Source of the DNA: Buddleja alternifolia
Lineage: Eukaryota > Streptophyta > Magnoliopsida > Lamiales > Scrophulariaceae
Direction: 5' to 3'
Assembly: GCA_019426215.1 (NCBI GenBank)
Contig: CM033391.1
Span: 16,418,708-16,482,707 of the forward strand
DNA length: 64,000 nt
Positions 32,181 to 43,864 of the stretch are shown here, in pieces (the first letter of the stretch is position 1; every line of letters starts with the position of its first letter). The translations under genes and the position numbers were made by a program. The notes below the pieces were generated by a model, which was not told the DNA's origin, ran no database searches, and worked only from the letters and a program-made list of their open reading frames with translations.

Positions 32181-32535
32181 TCTCAAGTGGCATACGAAAG
32201 GGTCTAGAAGGGGAGGGGGGGGGGGGGGGTTTAATAGACTCTGAAGTCTTTTTCGACTTCAACAATTTCGTATCATTTTTAAAGATTTGAACGCTTAGGG
32301 AGCTGAGCGCTAGGTCAGACGCTACAGTAAAGATAACTTAGATTTAGTGATTTTAGCAATTTTAAAGCTTTAGCGTTCATTTTGGTCAAATAGTCGCTTA
32401 ACCATTTTACTTGTCTTTTTCAGAATAAATGATAAAATATGAAGTAGGACAATAGAATAGTAAATAACACAAGAATTTGTAAGGTTCACTAGGTGGTGTA
32501 ATCCCAGCTACGTCCTTCTTCTCCTTGAACACGTG
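32181..32535 (-). repeat. Sirevirus-type LTR fragment, antisense
   Basis: It matches the end of the 1.5-kb LTR at 34505 and at 58285 (complement), from GGTCTCAAGTGGCATACGAA to CTCCTTGAACACGTGG. It contains a G run of 14 at 32216-32229. It is joined directly to gag sequence (next entry), the result of a deletion. Confidence 0.85.
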
Positions 32536-32540
32536 GAAGA

Positions 32541-32671
32541 ATTTGTAAAGTGAACCTTGCGTCCAATTGTTCTAACATCTTGTTGTTCTGCATTTTGAAA
32601 TGCTCAAATCTTTGCATGACTATGGAGAGCTTGTTCTCCTTCATCTGTGCTGACCCTTCGCACACGATAGC
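32541..32671 (-). pseudogene. Sirevirus-like gag fragment, antisense (part 2)
   Basis: It is the complement of the gag segment found in sense at about 46140-46250. It continues the antisense gag at 34055-34396 across the solo LTR insertion. Confidence 0.85.
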
Positions 32672-34049
32672 TGATAATAGTCATTTTTACGTGTTTTTAA
32701 GCCCTTACGTTTATGTTTTAAATTCATTTATCACTTGATTTATGCCACATATGCGTATAATCTATGTGCTTATTGAGTAAAGGTAGAAAATCACTGCAAT
32801 CGACATAAATCGCGCCAAAAACACAGTATTTCAGTGTATTTTGAAGCCGAATTTGAGGAAGTTTTCTTCTATACAGTTGTAGAACTTTGTCTTGGCTTCA
32901 TGTGACAACTTGAATCATTCAAATCCGAGGTCCTTGGAGAAAGTTATGAAGAAAATACAATTGCTGCGCTGAAAAACAAGAAAACGGTTCAGACTCTGCA
33001 TCCGGCGCCTAGGCGCCACCTCAGCAGCGTCTAGGCGGCCCGCAACTTGTTTCCCAAGCCACTTAGGCTACTGGGACCGCACCTAGGCGCCATTTGGGTC
33101 ACGCTTGGGCGCCGATACACTTGTTTTGAAGGTATAAAGGCCAAAAATGAAAGGAAAAAATGGGGGTTCGAATTCTAAAGGAATTTTGGGAATTTCTTGG
33201 GATTGGGATCTCACTTTAGAAGAGCAAAAGAGAAGGGAAAGAAGAGATTCAAGCCTCCAATTAAAGATTCGATCATCAATTCAACATAGGGAGTTTCTTA
33301 GCTTTAGATTCATCTTTGTCTATGAACATGGATCTTATGCTTAGCTTTTTCCTTATGCATTTTATGAGCTAAGTTGTTGAACTAGGGCCATGAGAAGGCC
33401 ATGTTGTTAGTATTGTGATAATAAGATCGTTTTCCATTTCAATTCATATATTGCTATGTGTTGTGATTTTGTGGTTGAATGCCTTACATATGCTTGATCA
33501 TCATGTGTTTGATATCATGCCTAGGTGACTTAGGGTGCAAGAATTTCACAACATCACCGACCAAATAGGAATTGCCCTAGACATAGGTAAAGATTCCTGG
33601 GTGAAGTAGTTCGATTTTAATCGAGAAAGCTCTAATTCTTTAATGCATGCTTAGTGGTTAGATTTCCGGGTAGACATACTTAGGAAACCACCAATTAAGT
33701 ATAGGAGTCTATCACGAGACATCGGTTATTCTTTACCTTAGGAGCTTTCACCATAGCAATGTATGTCTAATGAATTGGTAATGATCTTAGGATAGCAATA
33801 CCCAACATGTGCCCGAACATGAGCCTTAGTCACCTCTCCACCTTGGAAGTTTAATCTCTCTTTACTTTCGCTTTAGCTTATTTTACTTTCCTTTTTAGTT
33901 AAATCTCTAATTTACTTCCTTTTGTTATTGAAAATCATAAACTAAAATTCAAGTCTCCGTGGTTCGACAACCCGGACTTATTGTCCATTTCTATTACTAC
34001 ACACGAATAGTGCACTTGCTACCAAAGCACGTTAGTTTCTAGCGTGTCA
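32672..34049. mobile_element. Solo LTR, Gypsy type, 1,378 bp
   Basis: It begins TGATAATAG and ends GTGTCA, and the 5-mer ATAGC is duplicated on both sides (32667-32671 and 34050-34054). It interrupts the antisense gag exactly: removing it restores the LAI/VCEG junction. TGATA at the start and a CTCCGTGGTTCGACAACCCG motif near the end resemble Ty3/gypsy (Tat/Retand-like) LTRs. It holds a perfect 14-bp palindrome GGCGCCTAGGCGCC at 33004-33017. Confidence 0.87.
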
Positions 34050-34054
34050 ATAGC

Positions 34055-34396
34055 CAAGTTATCCCATATCTCTTTTGAAGTCTTACATTTCTTGATCTTG
34101 TTGAACAATGCATCATTGTCTCCTAATGTTGAGTATAGAGCGCTTCGTCCAACATTATCTAGATTTGCTCTTTTTCGATCTTCTGGCGTCCATTCTAACT
34201 TGGGTCTCTCGACATAACCATCTGGAGTAGCCTCAGTCGCTCCAGGGGCTCGAGTTACAACTTTCATGATCTGAATGGGGCCATTTGTAATTACATCACA
34301 CATCTCATTATCACATGAACATAAGTATGCAAATGCTCTAAGTTTCCATGAATCATAGTTTGATTCAACCAGCTCAAGCATCTTGTTAAAAGCCAT
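34055..34396 (-). pseudogene. Sirevirus-like gag fragment, antisense (part 1)
   Basis: The minus strand from 34396 reads MAFNKMLELVESNYDSWKLR through KCKTSKEIWDNLAI, a close match to the sense gag at 45794. This is the UBN2-type gag N-terminus. It is cut by the Gypsy solo LTR. Confidence 0.9.
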
Positions 34397-34490
34397 GATA
34401 TGAGATTAAAATAGATAAAGCGACTAAGTTTAGAAAAATGGATCTAAACAAGCAGTTACTCTCGAAAACGTTTAGGTTTCTACTTCAACC

Positions 34491-34502
34491 GCTCTGATAC
34501 CA
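34491..34502 (-). other. Primer binding site (tRNA-iMet), antisense copy
   Basis: The complement reads TGGTATCAGAGC, two bases from the end of the antisense LTR, as in the sense element at 45669. Confidence 0.85.
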
Positions 34503-34504
34503 CT

Positions 34505-35691
34505 TGATGGTCCCAAGTGGCATACGAAAGGGTTTAGAAGGGGAGGGGGGGTTGAATAGACCCTGAAGTCTTTTTCGGCTTCAAAAATTTCGTAGAGCTG
34601 AGCTCTAGGTCAGGCGCTACAGTAAAGATAACTTAGACTTAGTGATTTTAGCAATTTACCAAAGTAGGATAAAGCTTAGATCGCTTAATCAGGGCTAGCA
34701 CAACGGAAATGATTTTAAAGTTTTAGCGTTCGTTTTGGTCAAATAGTCGCTTAACCGTTTTACTTGTCTTTTTCAGAATAAATGATAGAATATGAAGTAA
34801 GACAATAGAATAGTAAATAACACAAGAATTTGTAAGGTTCACTGGGTGGTGTAATCTCAGCTACGTCCTTCTTCTCCTTGAACACTTGGAGGAATTCCAC
34901 TAAATTGATTATTGAAGGATCACACAGAGGTTTCTACAAAATAGAGGTGGGGATGATGATCTTGGGCTCCTTGATCACACAAACTTCAGCACCAATGAAG
35001 ATCTTCACCAACAAGCTTCTCTCACTCAGAAATACTGCTTGTAGAGTCAACAACTTCTTCACACAGATAGATGAGGTTGAGGGTTTTGATCACGGGTTTG
35101 TTAGATTTTAGGAAGTTCAAACAACTTAGGATATCTCAATAATAGTGTAGATTCTTCTTTTGAAGATATTTGAGATATCTATGACTATGTGGACTGTATG
35201 TGAAAAGCTTGGAAGAATTTTGGCTATGGAGTTTTTAAGCTTTTCTTGAGAAAATATTTTAGCAAAGTTTTGACTTTCTTGTGTATGTACATGTTATTTA
35301 GGGTTTTCTGAGGTAGGGTATTTATAGGCAATTTCTTGGGATTTGTCAGTTGGACAATTGTAGGTGCGTGCCTCTCACGCGCGAGTGAGTCATGCCTTTT
35401 CTCTGACATTCCTGAAATCATGCTGCACTGATTTGATTTAGCAGGTTTGAACTCTGAAATTCTGACAATCTAAGCCAATAAGTAGCTTGCTCCGTATACA
35501 ATCTGTCCTTATCACATTTAATGCTCTTATCAAGCATTTAATGCATTTAAATTTATTTTTCGTTGGAAATAAATGCCTATTAAATGATTGCTTTTAAGTC
35601 CTTAGTGACTTCGGAATTTATTTCAGGTGAATCTGATCTTCTTGATCTCTTGAGTACTTTGAGCGCTTGATTCATGTATCCTGAAACAGTC
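34505..35691 (-). repeat. Antisense Sirevirus-type LTR, first part
   Basis: It runs from TGATGGTCCCAAGTGGCATA at 34505 to CTGAAACAGTC at 35691, where the sense element is inserted. It continues at 58286-58578, about 1,475 bp in total. It shares the whole length with the sense LTRs but is more diverged. Confidence 0.87.
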
Positions 35692-37145
35692 TGTTAGGAA
35701 TTTCATGTTAGATGTTTTGATGATGACAAGATAGGATTTTATGTTAAGCCCCAAATATAATGTAAGTTTCTGTTTTCATAGATCAATGTATAAGCGTTCG
35801 AAAGTTTGTAATTTTGATTAGGCTTGTAATTTTTATCTTCATAGATTTTAGACTAAGTATTAGATACCAAATCGCTAATAGAATTTTAGGTGAGTCTATT
35901 AGAGAAGAAGTGAAGATCAACGTCTGAAGTCAAATGAAGATGAAGATTTGTTCTTAGCGATTGTCAAATGCTAAAGGACTATTTCAGGATTTATGGATCA
36001 AGTGCTCAAAGCACTTCAGCGATCAGTATCAGATTCACCTGAAATAAATCCTTAAGTTATGAAGGACTTAAATGCAAGCATTCAACTGACATTTATTTCC
36101 AACGGGAAATAAATTCAAATGCATTAAATGCCTGATAAGAGCATTAAATGTGATAAACTATTATGACTTGTGGACAAGCCACCTTTTTGACTAGACTGTC
36201 AGAATTTCAGAGTTTATAGCTGCTCGCAACCAATCGGAACCAGCAGGATTTTAGGAATGTCAGAGAAAAGATAGAATCACGCGCCGCGTGAAAGGCACGC
36301 TCGTACATGTGTCCAACAGATAGATCCGAAGAATTGCCTATAAATACCTTACCTCCAGCAAACCCTAAAGATATAGAGACATACGTACATGCACAAGAGA
36401 ATTTTGCTGAAATTCTCTTTCAAAGAAAAAGCTTAGAAACCCCATAGCCAAAAATCTTTCAAGCTTTTTACACACATTCCATACAGTCACAAATATCTCA
36501 AAAATCTTCTAAAGAAGAAACCTAAATTCTAATTGAGATATTCCAAGTTGTTTGATCTTTCCAAAAAACAAACAAACCCTTGTGATGAAATCCTCAACCT
36601 TTCATCTGAGTGAGAAAGTTGTGGAAACCCCTTACAGGCAGTATTTCTGAGTGAGAGAAGTTTATAGAAGAAGATCTTCATTGGTGCTGAAATCTGTGTG
36701 ATCAAGGAGCTCGAAATCATTTTCACCTATTTACTATCTTATAGAAGATTCTGTGTGATTCTTTGATAATCATCTTAGTAAATTCCCTCCAAGTGAAAAA
36801 GGAGAAGAAGGACGTAGCTGGGATTACATCACCCAATGAACTTTACAATTTCTTGTGTCATTTACTTTCATTATTGTCTTGTTTTATATTACATTATTTA
36901 TTCTGAAAAAGACAAGCTCATTTGCTAAGCGACTATTTAACTAAAACGAACGCTAAACCTTTAATATCATTTCCGCTGTGCTAACCCTGATTAAGCGATT
37001 CAAGCTTTACCCTACTTTGGTAAATTGCTAAAATCACTAGGTCTAAGTTATCTCTACTGAAGCGTCTGAACAAGCGCTCAGCTTCCTAAGCATTCTAATC
37101 TCTAAAAGTGATATAAAATTTTTTGAAGTCGAAAAAGACTTCAGG
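35692..37145 (+). repeat. 5' LTR of the Sirevirus-like element, main part
   Basis: It starts TGTTAGGAATTTCATGTTAG. It is split 52 bp before its end by the element at 37146-45609 and resumes at 45615. Identity with the 3' LTR looks about 95 percent by eye. A TATAAATACC stretch near 36340 is a likely TATA box. Confidence 0.88.
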
Positions 37146-38912
37146 TGTTAGGATTATGTCCTCAGATGCCAAAGATGATAGAATGTATAGGGCATATATC
37201 TTGTATTGAACTTAAACTCTTCTTAAATAATAGGCATTATTGAGTTTTCCCTTAATTCTTATCTGCATCTATAAGTTGTGTAAAATATTTTGTCCATGTT
37301 TTCAGTGCGATCCCTCTACTTCCTATAGGATAGGAAGATTGACACTAGAGAGATCGCTCTTGATTACTAAAATAAGTTCGCAAGTAATATGAAGTCTTTA
37401 ATGGACAAATAAAGACTTCGAATACTTGTACAATCTTAGCTCCGACATGGGAGTGCCTGTCTGGTATCATGGGATGATAGGAGATTAAGATTGTAGACAC
37501 ATCAGTGGAACTGATATGTTCGAAAACGGCTCGCATCGGTTCAGTCACATGGGTTTTCACTCTGTGATTGTCAATGACGGAACTGATTATGCGTAATAGG
37601 TATATGTGAACCTTTGACCTGAAGTATCAGGCTGAAGATGCACTTGTGACGTCAAGTCTTTCACTAGAGTAGTTAGACCCAATTCACCCTTTGGTGGGGT
37701 CAACCTCGAAATGTGGACTTGATGGGCAAGTGGTAATCTTAGAAGATATCTAATATGAGATTTGTTCTTTCATAAGTGAATTGAGTATGTACCCTATGTA
37801 ATTATAGATAAATAGAGATCAAAGTCTTTGGCCAAAGCAAACGAGACGATTGTGCTTGGCACTAAATCGATCTCAATGATCTCGTATTCATTATGATTTA
37901 TACATATGGTCAAGTCCAGTGAGTTTGCATAACCATGACTCTCACTTGACTGAGGAACATGAACAAAGGGTTTATACATATACGGTATTTACGATTGGAA
38001 GGTTTCAGAATGATCCTATCATTCGTTTTCGTTTGGGTTTCGAAGTGGGCCACGTGACTGGCTAGGTGTCACCCACTTCCTTTGGTTTCCTCTCATTGCC
38101 AAACGAAATGAACCTAAAGAGTCGCGCTAAAGGATTGACAAAGAAAAATGAAGAAAAAAGAATTTCTATTATTTCTTCTGGGAGTTTTAATTTATTGGAT
38201 AAATTAAATAACTAATTATTCATTAGATGAAATAATTAATTATAATGATAAGATTAATTATTAATTAATTTCCTTGTGAAATATATTAATGAATTAATTT
38301 ATCTAATTAATTTGGTTATTTAATGAATTAATTTATTTATTGGATACAATAAATTATTAATTGAAATAAGAAATTAATTAAACAAAACAAATCCCGGGGC
38401 TAAATAAGGAGTCCAATTGGACGCTAGGCCTCAATGTTGCGTCTTTGAGAAGCCACATATTAGGGCTCTTTTGTTTTGACTTGTTCAATAAGTCATGTGG
38501 TATATAAGGACTTTTTGACTTAGAACAAGAAAGAAGAGAATACACAACTCTCATAACTCTCAAAAGAAAGAAAGATATTCCTCCCCTCCTCTATACCTAG
38601 CCATCGACCATAGAGGAAGAAGAAATGGGATTTTTTGTTTGTTGATCCGTGCGTGACGATTTAGAGACGACGCATTTTCGTTGTTCGGATCAAGTTCAAG
38701 TTTGAAGAATCAAACCAAAGGATTGAAGATTTGGAAGCTTCAATATTTCGAGTTTGGAGAAGAAGAAGTTTTTCTCCATCATCATATTCATATTAACGAG
38801 TAAATTTTATTCGTTATGCACTTTTAGATTCAATTATGCGAATTAGAGTACCAATTGGGTTTTCGTTTTTAATTTTTGAAATCCCTTCCGCTGCATTTAT
38901 GCTTCTTCTAGG
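37146..38912 (+). repeat. Left LTR of the rearranged Copia
   Basis: About 1.77 kb, matching 43865-45609. It loses similarity about 20 bp before the expected end (after TTTATGCTT), so its end is truncated or replaced. It includes an AT-rich block of TTAATTAA words. Confidence 0.82.
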
Positions 38913-40200
38913 GGAGAGAGGAATTTTTTGTCTTGTGGCTCAAGTGTTAATTGTAACTCATGACCAAGGTATTAACTAATGTAATATATTTATATCACTT
39001 AAATTAATATCTTGGCCTTAATTTAGCCCATCAAGGACGCCTAGTGGCCGCCCCTTAATGGTCTTGGTGTGCCTTTTGGCGCACCAATTTGAGGACAGTC
39101 CAATCCATTATTAGTTAATTAATTAATTAATCTAATTAAATAATAGATAGGATATATAATTAATTATTATTTCTTTAGAAATAATACATTAATTAAATTA
39201 TAAATGAATAAACTTATTTCTTCAAATAATTAATTCCATTTAATTAATTTTAAGTATCCAATACTTAAAAAATTACCACAAGAAATATTCCATATTTTCT
39301 ATCGATTTTTTCTTTTTAAGCGTGACTCTTTAGATTCATCTGTATTTCGCAATGGGAGAATTCCATTGAATGTGGGTCCCACCTATCCAGTCAAGTGGTC
39401 CACATTGTAACCCAAATAAGATTAAATGATAGGATCATTTTTACCTTTTGTATTGTAAATACCGTGTGAATACAAACTCTTTGTTTCCTTATCCCGGTCA
39501 AGTGAGAGTCATGGTTTTAGGTCAAACTCACTAACTTGACACTATGCTATATTTATAATAAGTCCAGATCAGTGAATGCTTTGGTCAAAAACTTTAAGAT
39601 CTAACTTACTTATAAATGTATAGAATAATTCCTCATTCACCTTCGTGGGAACGAAACCCATCTTGGATATCAGTTACGACTACTACTTGCCCATCATGTT
39701 GTAGTTTGAGGTTGACCCCACCAAAGGGTGAATTGGGTCTAACTACCTCTAATGACAAACCTAATTCACAAGTATATTTTCAACTCGATTCCTCAAGTCT
39801 AAAGTTGAGACACACCTATTACAATTTAATCAATTCTGTCATTGACTGTCAAAGAGTGAAAACCCATGTGACAGAATCGATGCGAGTCATGTTAGAGTGC
39901 CACTATCACCATTAGCACACCTATGATGTGAGTTTTTCACTACTTCTTAGTGATTGACGAGCACCTTTCTTGTCAAAACTCACATCATACAAGTATTCAT
40001 GATTTTCAATCCCAATTGAGAATCATTGACATGCATACTATTTTAGTACACAAGTATCAAACTCCTCTAGTGGCTTAGAGAATTAACTCTTGTGTTCATT
40101 ACTTATAGATGATTACAATATATAAATGTTAATATAATAGTAAACAACTAATTGCCTTTCATTGATAGAATATGAAACAATTACAATTTCATAATGTCCT
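38913..40200 (-). repeat. Diverged LTR-like segment, antisense
   Basis: From about 39300 to 39900 it follows the complement of the neighbouring LTRs (for example CGTGACTCTTTAG, GTCAAGTGAGAGTCATGG and GGTGAATTGGGTCTAACTAC), but it is clearly more diverged. The rest (38913-39300 and 39910-40200) has no match seen. It could be the LTR of a sister family. Confidence 0.6.
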
Positions 40201-41934
40201 TGTTGGGTTTCGTGTAAAAATACATAAACGCAGCAGAAGGATTTCAAAAATTTAATTTAAAACCCAAAAGTGTACTCTAATTCGCATAATTGAATCTTAA
40301 ACATTCATTAACGAGTAAATCCAACTTACCCGTTGAAGCGAGGTGGTAGGAGAATCCAATTCTTCTTTTAAACTTTAGATTGATGAACTTCTTGAATTCT
40401 TCAACCCTCATGTTCTTCAATTCTTGAAGTTGTAGATGAATCAAACAACGAATCGCGTTGCCTCAAAATTATCACGCGCGAATTAATGACGAAAAATTCC
40501 CTTCTTGTTCTCTATAGGGGCGACGGCTTTGGTGTATAGAGAGGGGGGATATTTTTCTTCTTCTATTCTTTGGAGAGTTACAATTCATGTAATGTATTCA
40601 CTTTTTAGGTCAAAGTAAAGAGAGCCCTTTTATAACTCAATGACTTGTTGACCAAGACAAAACAAAAGAAACCAATTTGATCATCCAACCTAGCCTAATG
40701 GGCGTCCTCATGGATGCCCCATATACGGCCCAAAATTCTTTTGTTTTGTTAATTTTTTTTTGAATTAATTATTTATTTTATCCAATAAATAAATATATTA
40801 ATTAAATAATAAAATTAATTAGATAAATTAATTCATTAATATATTTCTCTAAGAAATTAATTAATAATTAATCTTATCCAATGAATTAAATCTCTCCAAA
40901 ATAAAATAGAAAATAGAAAATCCCTTTTTCAGTTTTCTTCATCAATTCTTTAGCGTGACTCTTTAGGTTCGTTTCATTTGGCAATGAGGGGAAACCAAAG
41001 AAAGTGGGTAACACTTAGCCAGTCATGTGGCCCACTTCTTAACCCAAATGAAATACGAATGAATAGATCATTTCACAACCTTTCAATCGTAAGTACCGTG
41101 TATGTAAAACCCTTCGTTCAAGCTCCCCGGTCAAGTGAGAGTCATGGTTATGTCAAACTCACAGGACTTGACCATATGTATAAATTACAATAATACGAGA
41201 TCATTGAGATCAATTTGGTGCCTAGCACAATCGTCTCGCTTGCTTTAGCCAAAGACTTTGATCTCTATTTATCTATAATTACATAGGGTACATTCTCATT
41301 CACTTATGAGAGAACAAATCCCTCTTAGATATTTGCTAAGACTAGCACTTGTCCATCAAATTCGAATTTTGAGGCTGACTCCACCAACGGGTGAATTGGG
41401 TCTAACTACTCTAGTAAAAGACTTGACGTTACAAATGCATCTTCAGCCTGATACTTCAGGTCAAAGGTTCACATATACCTATTACGCATAATCAATTCTG
41501 TCATTGACAGTTACAGAGTAAAAACCCATGTGACAGAACCGATGCGAGTCATGTTTGAGCATATCAGTTCCACTGATGTGCCTACAATCTTAATCTCCTA
41601 TCAGGCCATGATACTAAACAGGCACTCCCATGTTGGAGTTAAGATTGTACAAGTATTCGAAGTCTTTATTTGTCCGTTAAAGACTTCATATTACTTGCGA
41701 ACTTGTTTTAGTAATAAAGATCGATCTCTCTATTGCCACTCTTCCTATCCCCTAGGAAGTAGAGCGATCGCACTGAAAACATGGACAAAATGTTTTACAC
41801 AACTTATAGATGCAGATAAGAATTATGTGAAAACTTAAATGATGCCTTTTATTATAAATAATATTTAAGTTCAATACAAGATAGATGCCCTATTCATACT
41901 ATCCTCTATGGCATCTGAGGGCATATTCCTAACA
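40201..41934 (-). repeat. Antisense LTR of the rearranged Copia
   Basis: It runs from TGTTGGGTTTCGTG to CATATTCCTAACA and is the complement of the LTR at 43865-45609 with moderate divergence. It is followed by ATCTCCCACTT, the complement of a polypurine tract. Confidence 0.85.
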
Positions 41935-42979
41935 ATCTCCCACTTGCACTCAATGCCACTCATTGTGGTATCTAATACCCATCCTTTCCAGGTGTCTGTC
42001 CAAAACAGCCTGAGGTAGTGGTTTGGTGAACGGGTCAGCTACATTGTTAGCTGAGGCTATTTTCTGCATTGCTATCTCTCCTCTACCAATGATCTCCCTG
42101 ATGATGTGAAATTTTCTCTTAATGTGTTTGTATTTGTTATGAAACCTCGATTCCTTGGCTTACGCTATAGCTCCATTGTTATCACAAATAAAGTGGTAAC
42201 AGGAACTGAGCACTAAGGACCAATTCAAGTTCTCCAAGAAACTTTCTCATCCAAACAGCTTCTTTTGCTGCCTCTGAGGCTGCCACATACTCCGCTTCAG
42301 TGGTGGAATCAACGATTGTTCTTTGCTTAGAACTTTTCCAAGACACCGCTCCACCATTGAGAGTAAAAACAAAACCTGAAGTGGATTTTTGGTCGTCAAC
42401 ATCAGATTGAAAGTCTGAATCAGAATAACCTTCCATCTTCAGGTCTCCACCTCCATAGATGAGAATCATATCCTTAGTTTTTTTCAGATACTTTAGGATA
42501 TTTTTCACAGCTATCCAATGTTCCTTTCCCGGGTTTTCCTGAAATTGACTCACCACGCCCACAACATAGGCAATGTCGAGTCTAGTGCACAACATTGCAT
42601 ACATCAGGTTACCTACTGCAGAAGCATAGGGGACATTACTTATCTCTTGTCTATCTTCCTCACTTTGAGGGGCACATAGACTTGGACAAGTGTACTCCAT
42701 ACCTCATGGGAAGAAACCCTTTCTTAGAATTGTCCATCCTAAACCTCTTTAGGACCTTTTCTAAGTAAAGGTCTTGAGAGATACCTATCATTCTATCCCT
42801 GTAGATACGAATTCCTAGAATGTATATCGCTTCTCCCAAGTTTTTCATGGAAAACGTACTCGAAAGCCATTTCTTGACTGTGGTGAGCATTCCTACGTCA
42901 TTTCATATAAGCAGAATGTTATCCACATATAGTACTAAGATCGAGATTTTGGTCCCATTAGTCTTCTTGGAGACACAGG
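41935..42979 (-). pseudogene. Copia RT and RNase H, antisense arm
   Basis: The minus strand reads ILVLYVDNILLI (the YVDD site altered to YVDN), MLTTVKKWLSSTFSMKNLGE, ILGIRIYRDRMIGISQDLYL, then NVPYASAVGNLMYAMLCTRL and KSTSGFVFTLNGGAVSWKSS. Stops and frameshifts are present. It pairs with the sense arm at 43009-43849. Confidence 0.87.
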
Positions 42980-43008
42980 GATATGGCTTCATCAAGAACG
43001 AAGATGAA

Positions 43009-43849
43009 CCATGTGTCTACAAGAAGACTAGTGGGAGCAAACTCTCGTTCTTAGTACTATATGTGAATGACATTCTATTTATAGGAAATGACCTAGGAAT
43101 GCTCACCACTGTCAAGAAATGGCTTTCGAGTATGTTTTACATGAAAGACTCGGGAGATGAGTAATGTACCCTATGCTTCTGCAGTTGGTAGCCCGATGTA
43201 TGCAATGCTGTGTACTAGACCCGACATTGCCTATGCTGTGAGCGTGGTGAGTCGATTTCAGGCAAACCCGGGAAAGGAACATTGGATAGCTGTGAAGAAT
43301 ATCCTAAAGTATCTGAAAAGAACTAAGGATATGATACTCATCGATGGAGGTGGAGACCTGAAGATGGAAAGTTATTCTGATCCAAACTCTCAGTCTGATG
43401 TTGATGACCGAAAATCCACTTCAGGGTTTGTTTTTACTCTCAATGGTGGAGCGGTGTCTTGGAAGAGCTCCAAGCAAAGCACAACCGCTGATTCCACCAC
43501 TGAAACAGAGTATGTAGTCGCCTCAGAGGCAGCCAAAGAATCTGTTTGGATGAGGAAGTTTCTTGGAGAACTTGGAACGGTCCCTAGTGCTCAGCTCTCG
43601 TTGCCACTTTATTGTGATAACAATGGAGCGATAGCGCAAGCCAAAGAACCGAGGTCTCATAACAAGTCCAAACATATTGAGAGAAGATTTCACATCATCA
43701 GGGAGATCGTTGGCAGAGGAGAGATAGCAGTGCAGAAAATAGCCTCAGCTAACAATATAGCTGACCCGTTCACCAAACCACTACCTCAGGCTGTTTTGGA
43801 CCGACACCTGGAAAGGATGGGTATTAGATACCACAATGAGTGGCATTGA
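43009..43849 (+). pseudogene. Copia RT and RNase H, sense arm
   Basis: It reads CVYKKTSGSKLSFLVLYVND (YVDD altered to YVND) to MKDSGDE. A deletion of about 0.2 kb then jumps to MSNVPYASAVGSPMYAMLCT and the complete RNase H through LERMGIRYHNEWH (stop at 43847). The deletion shifts the frame and its ends share GGAGATGAG-like words. Confidence 0.87.
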
Positions 43850-43864
43850 GTGCAAGTGGGAGAT

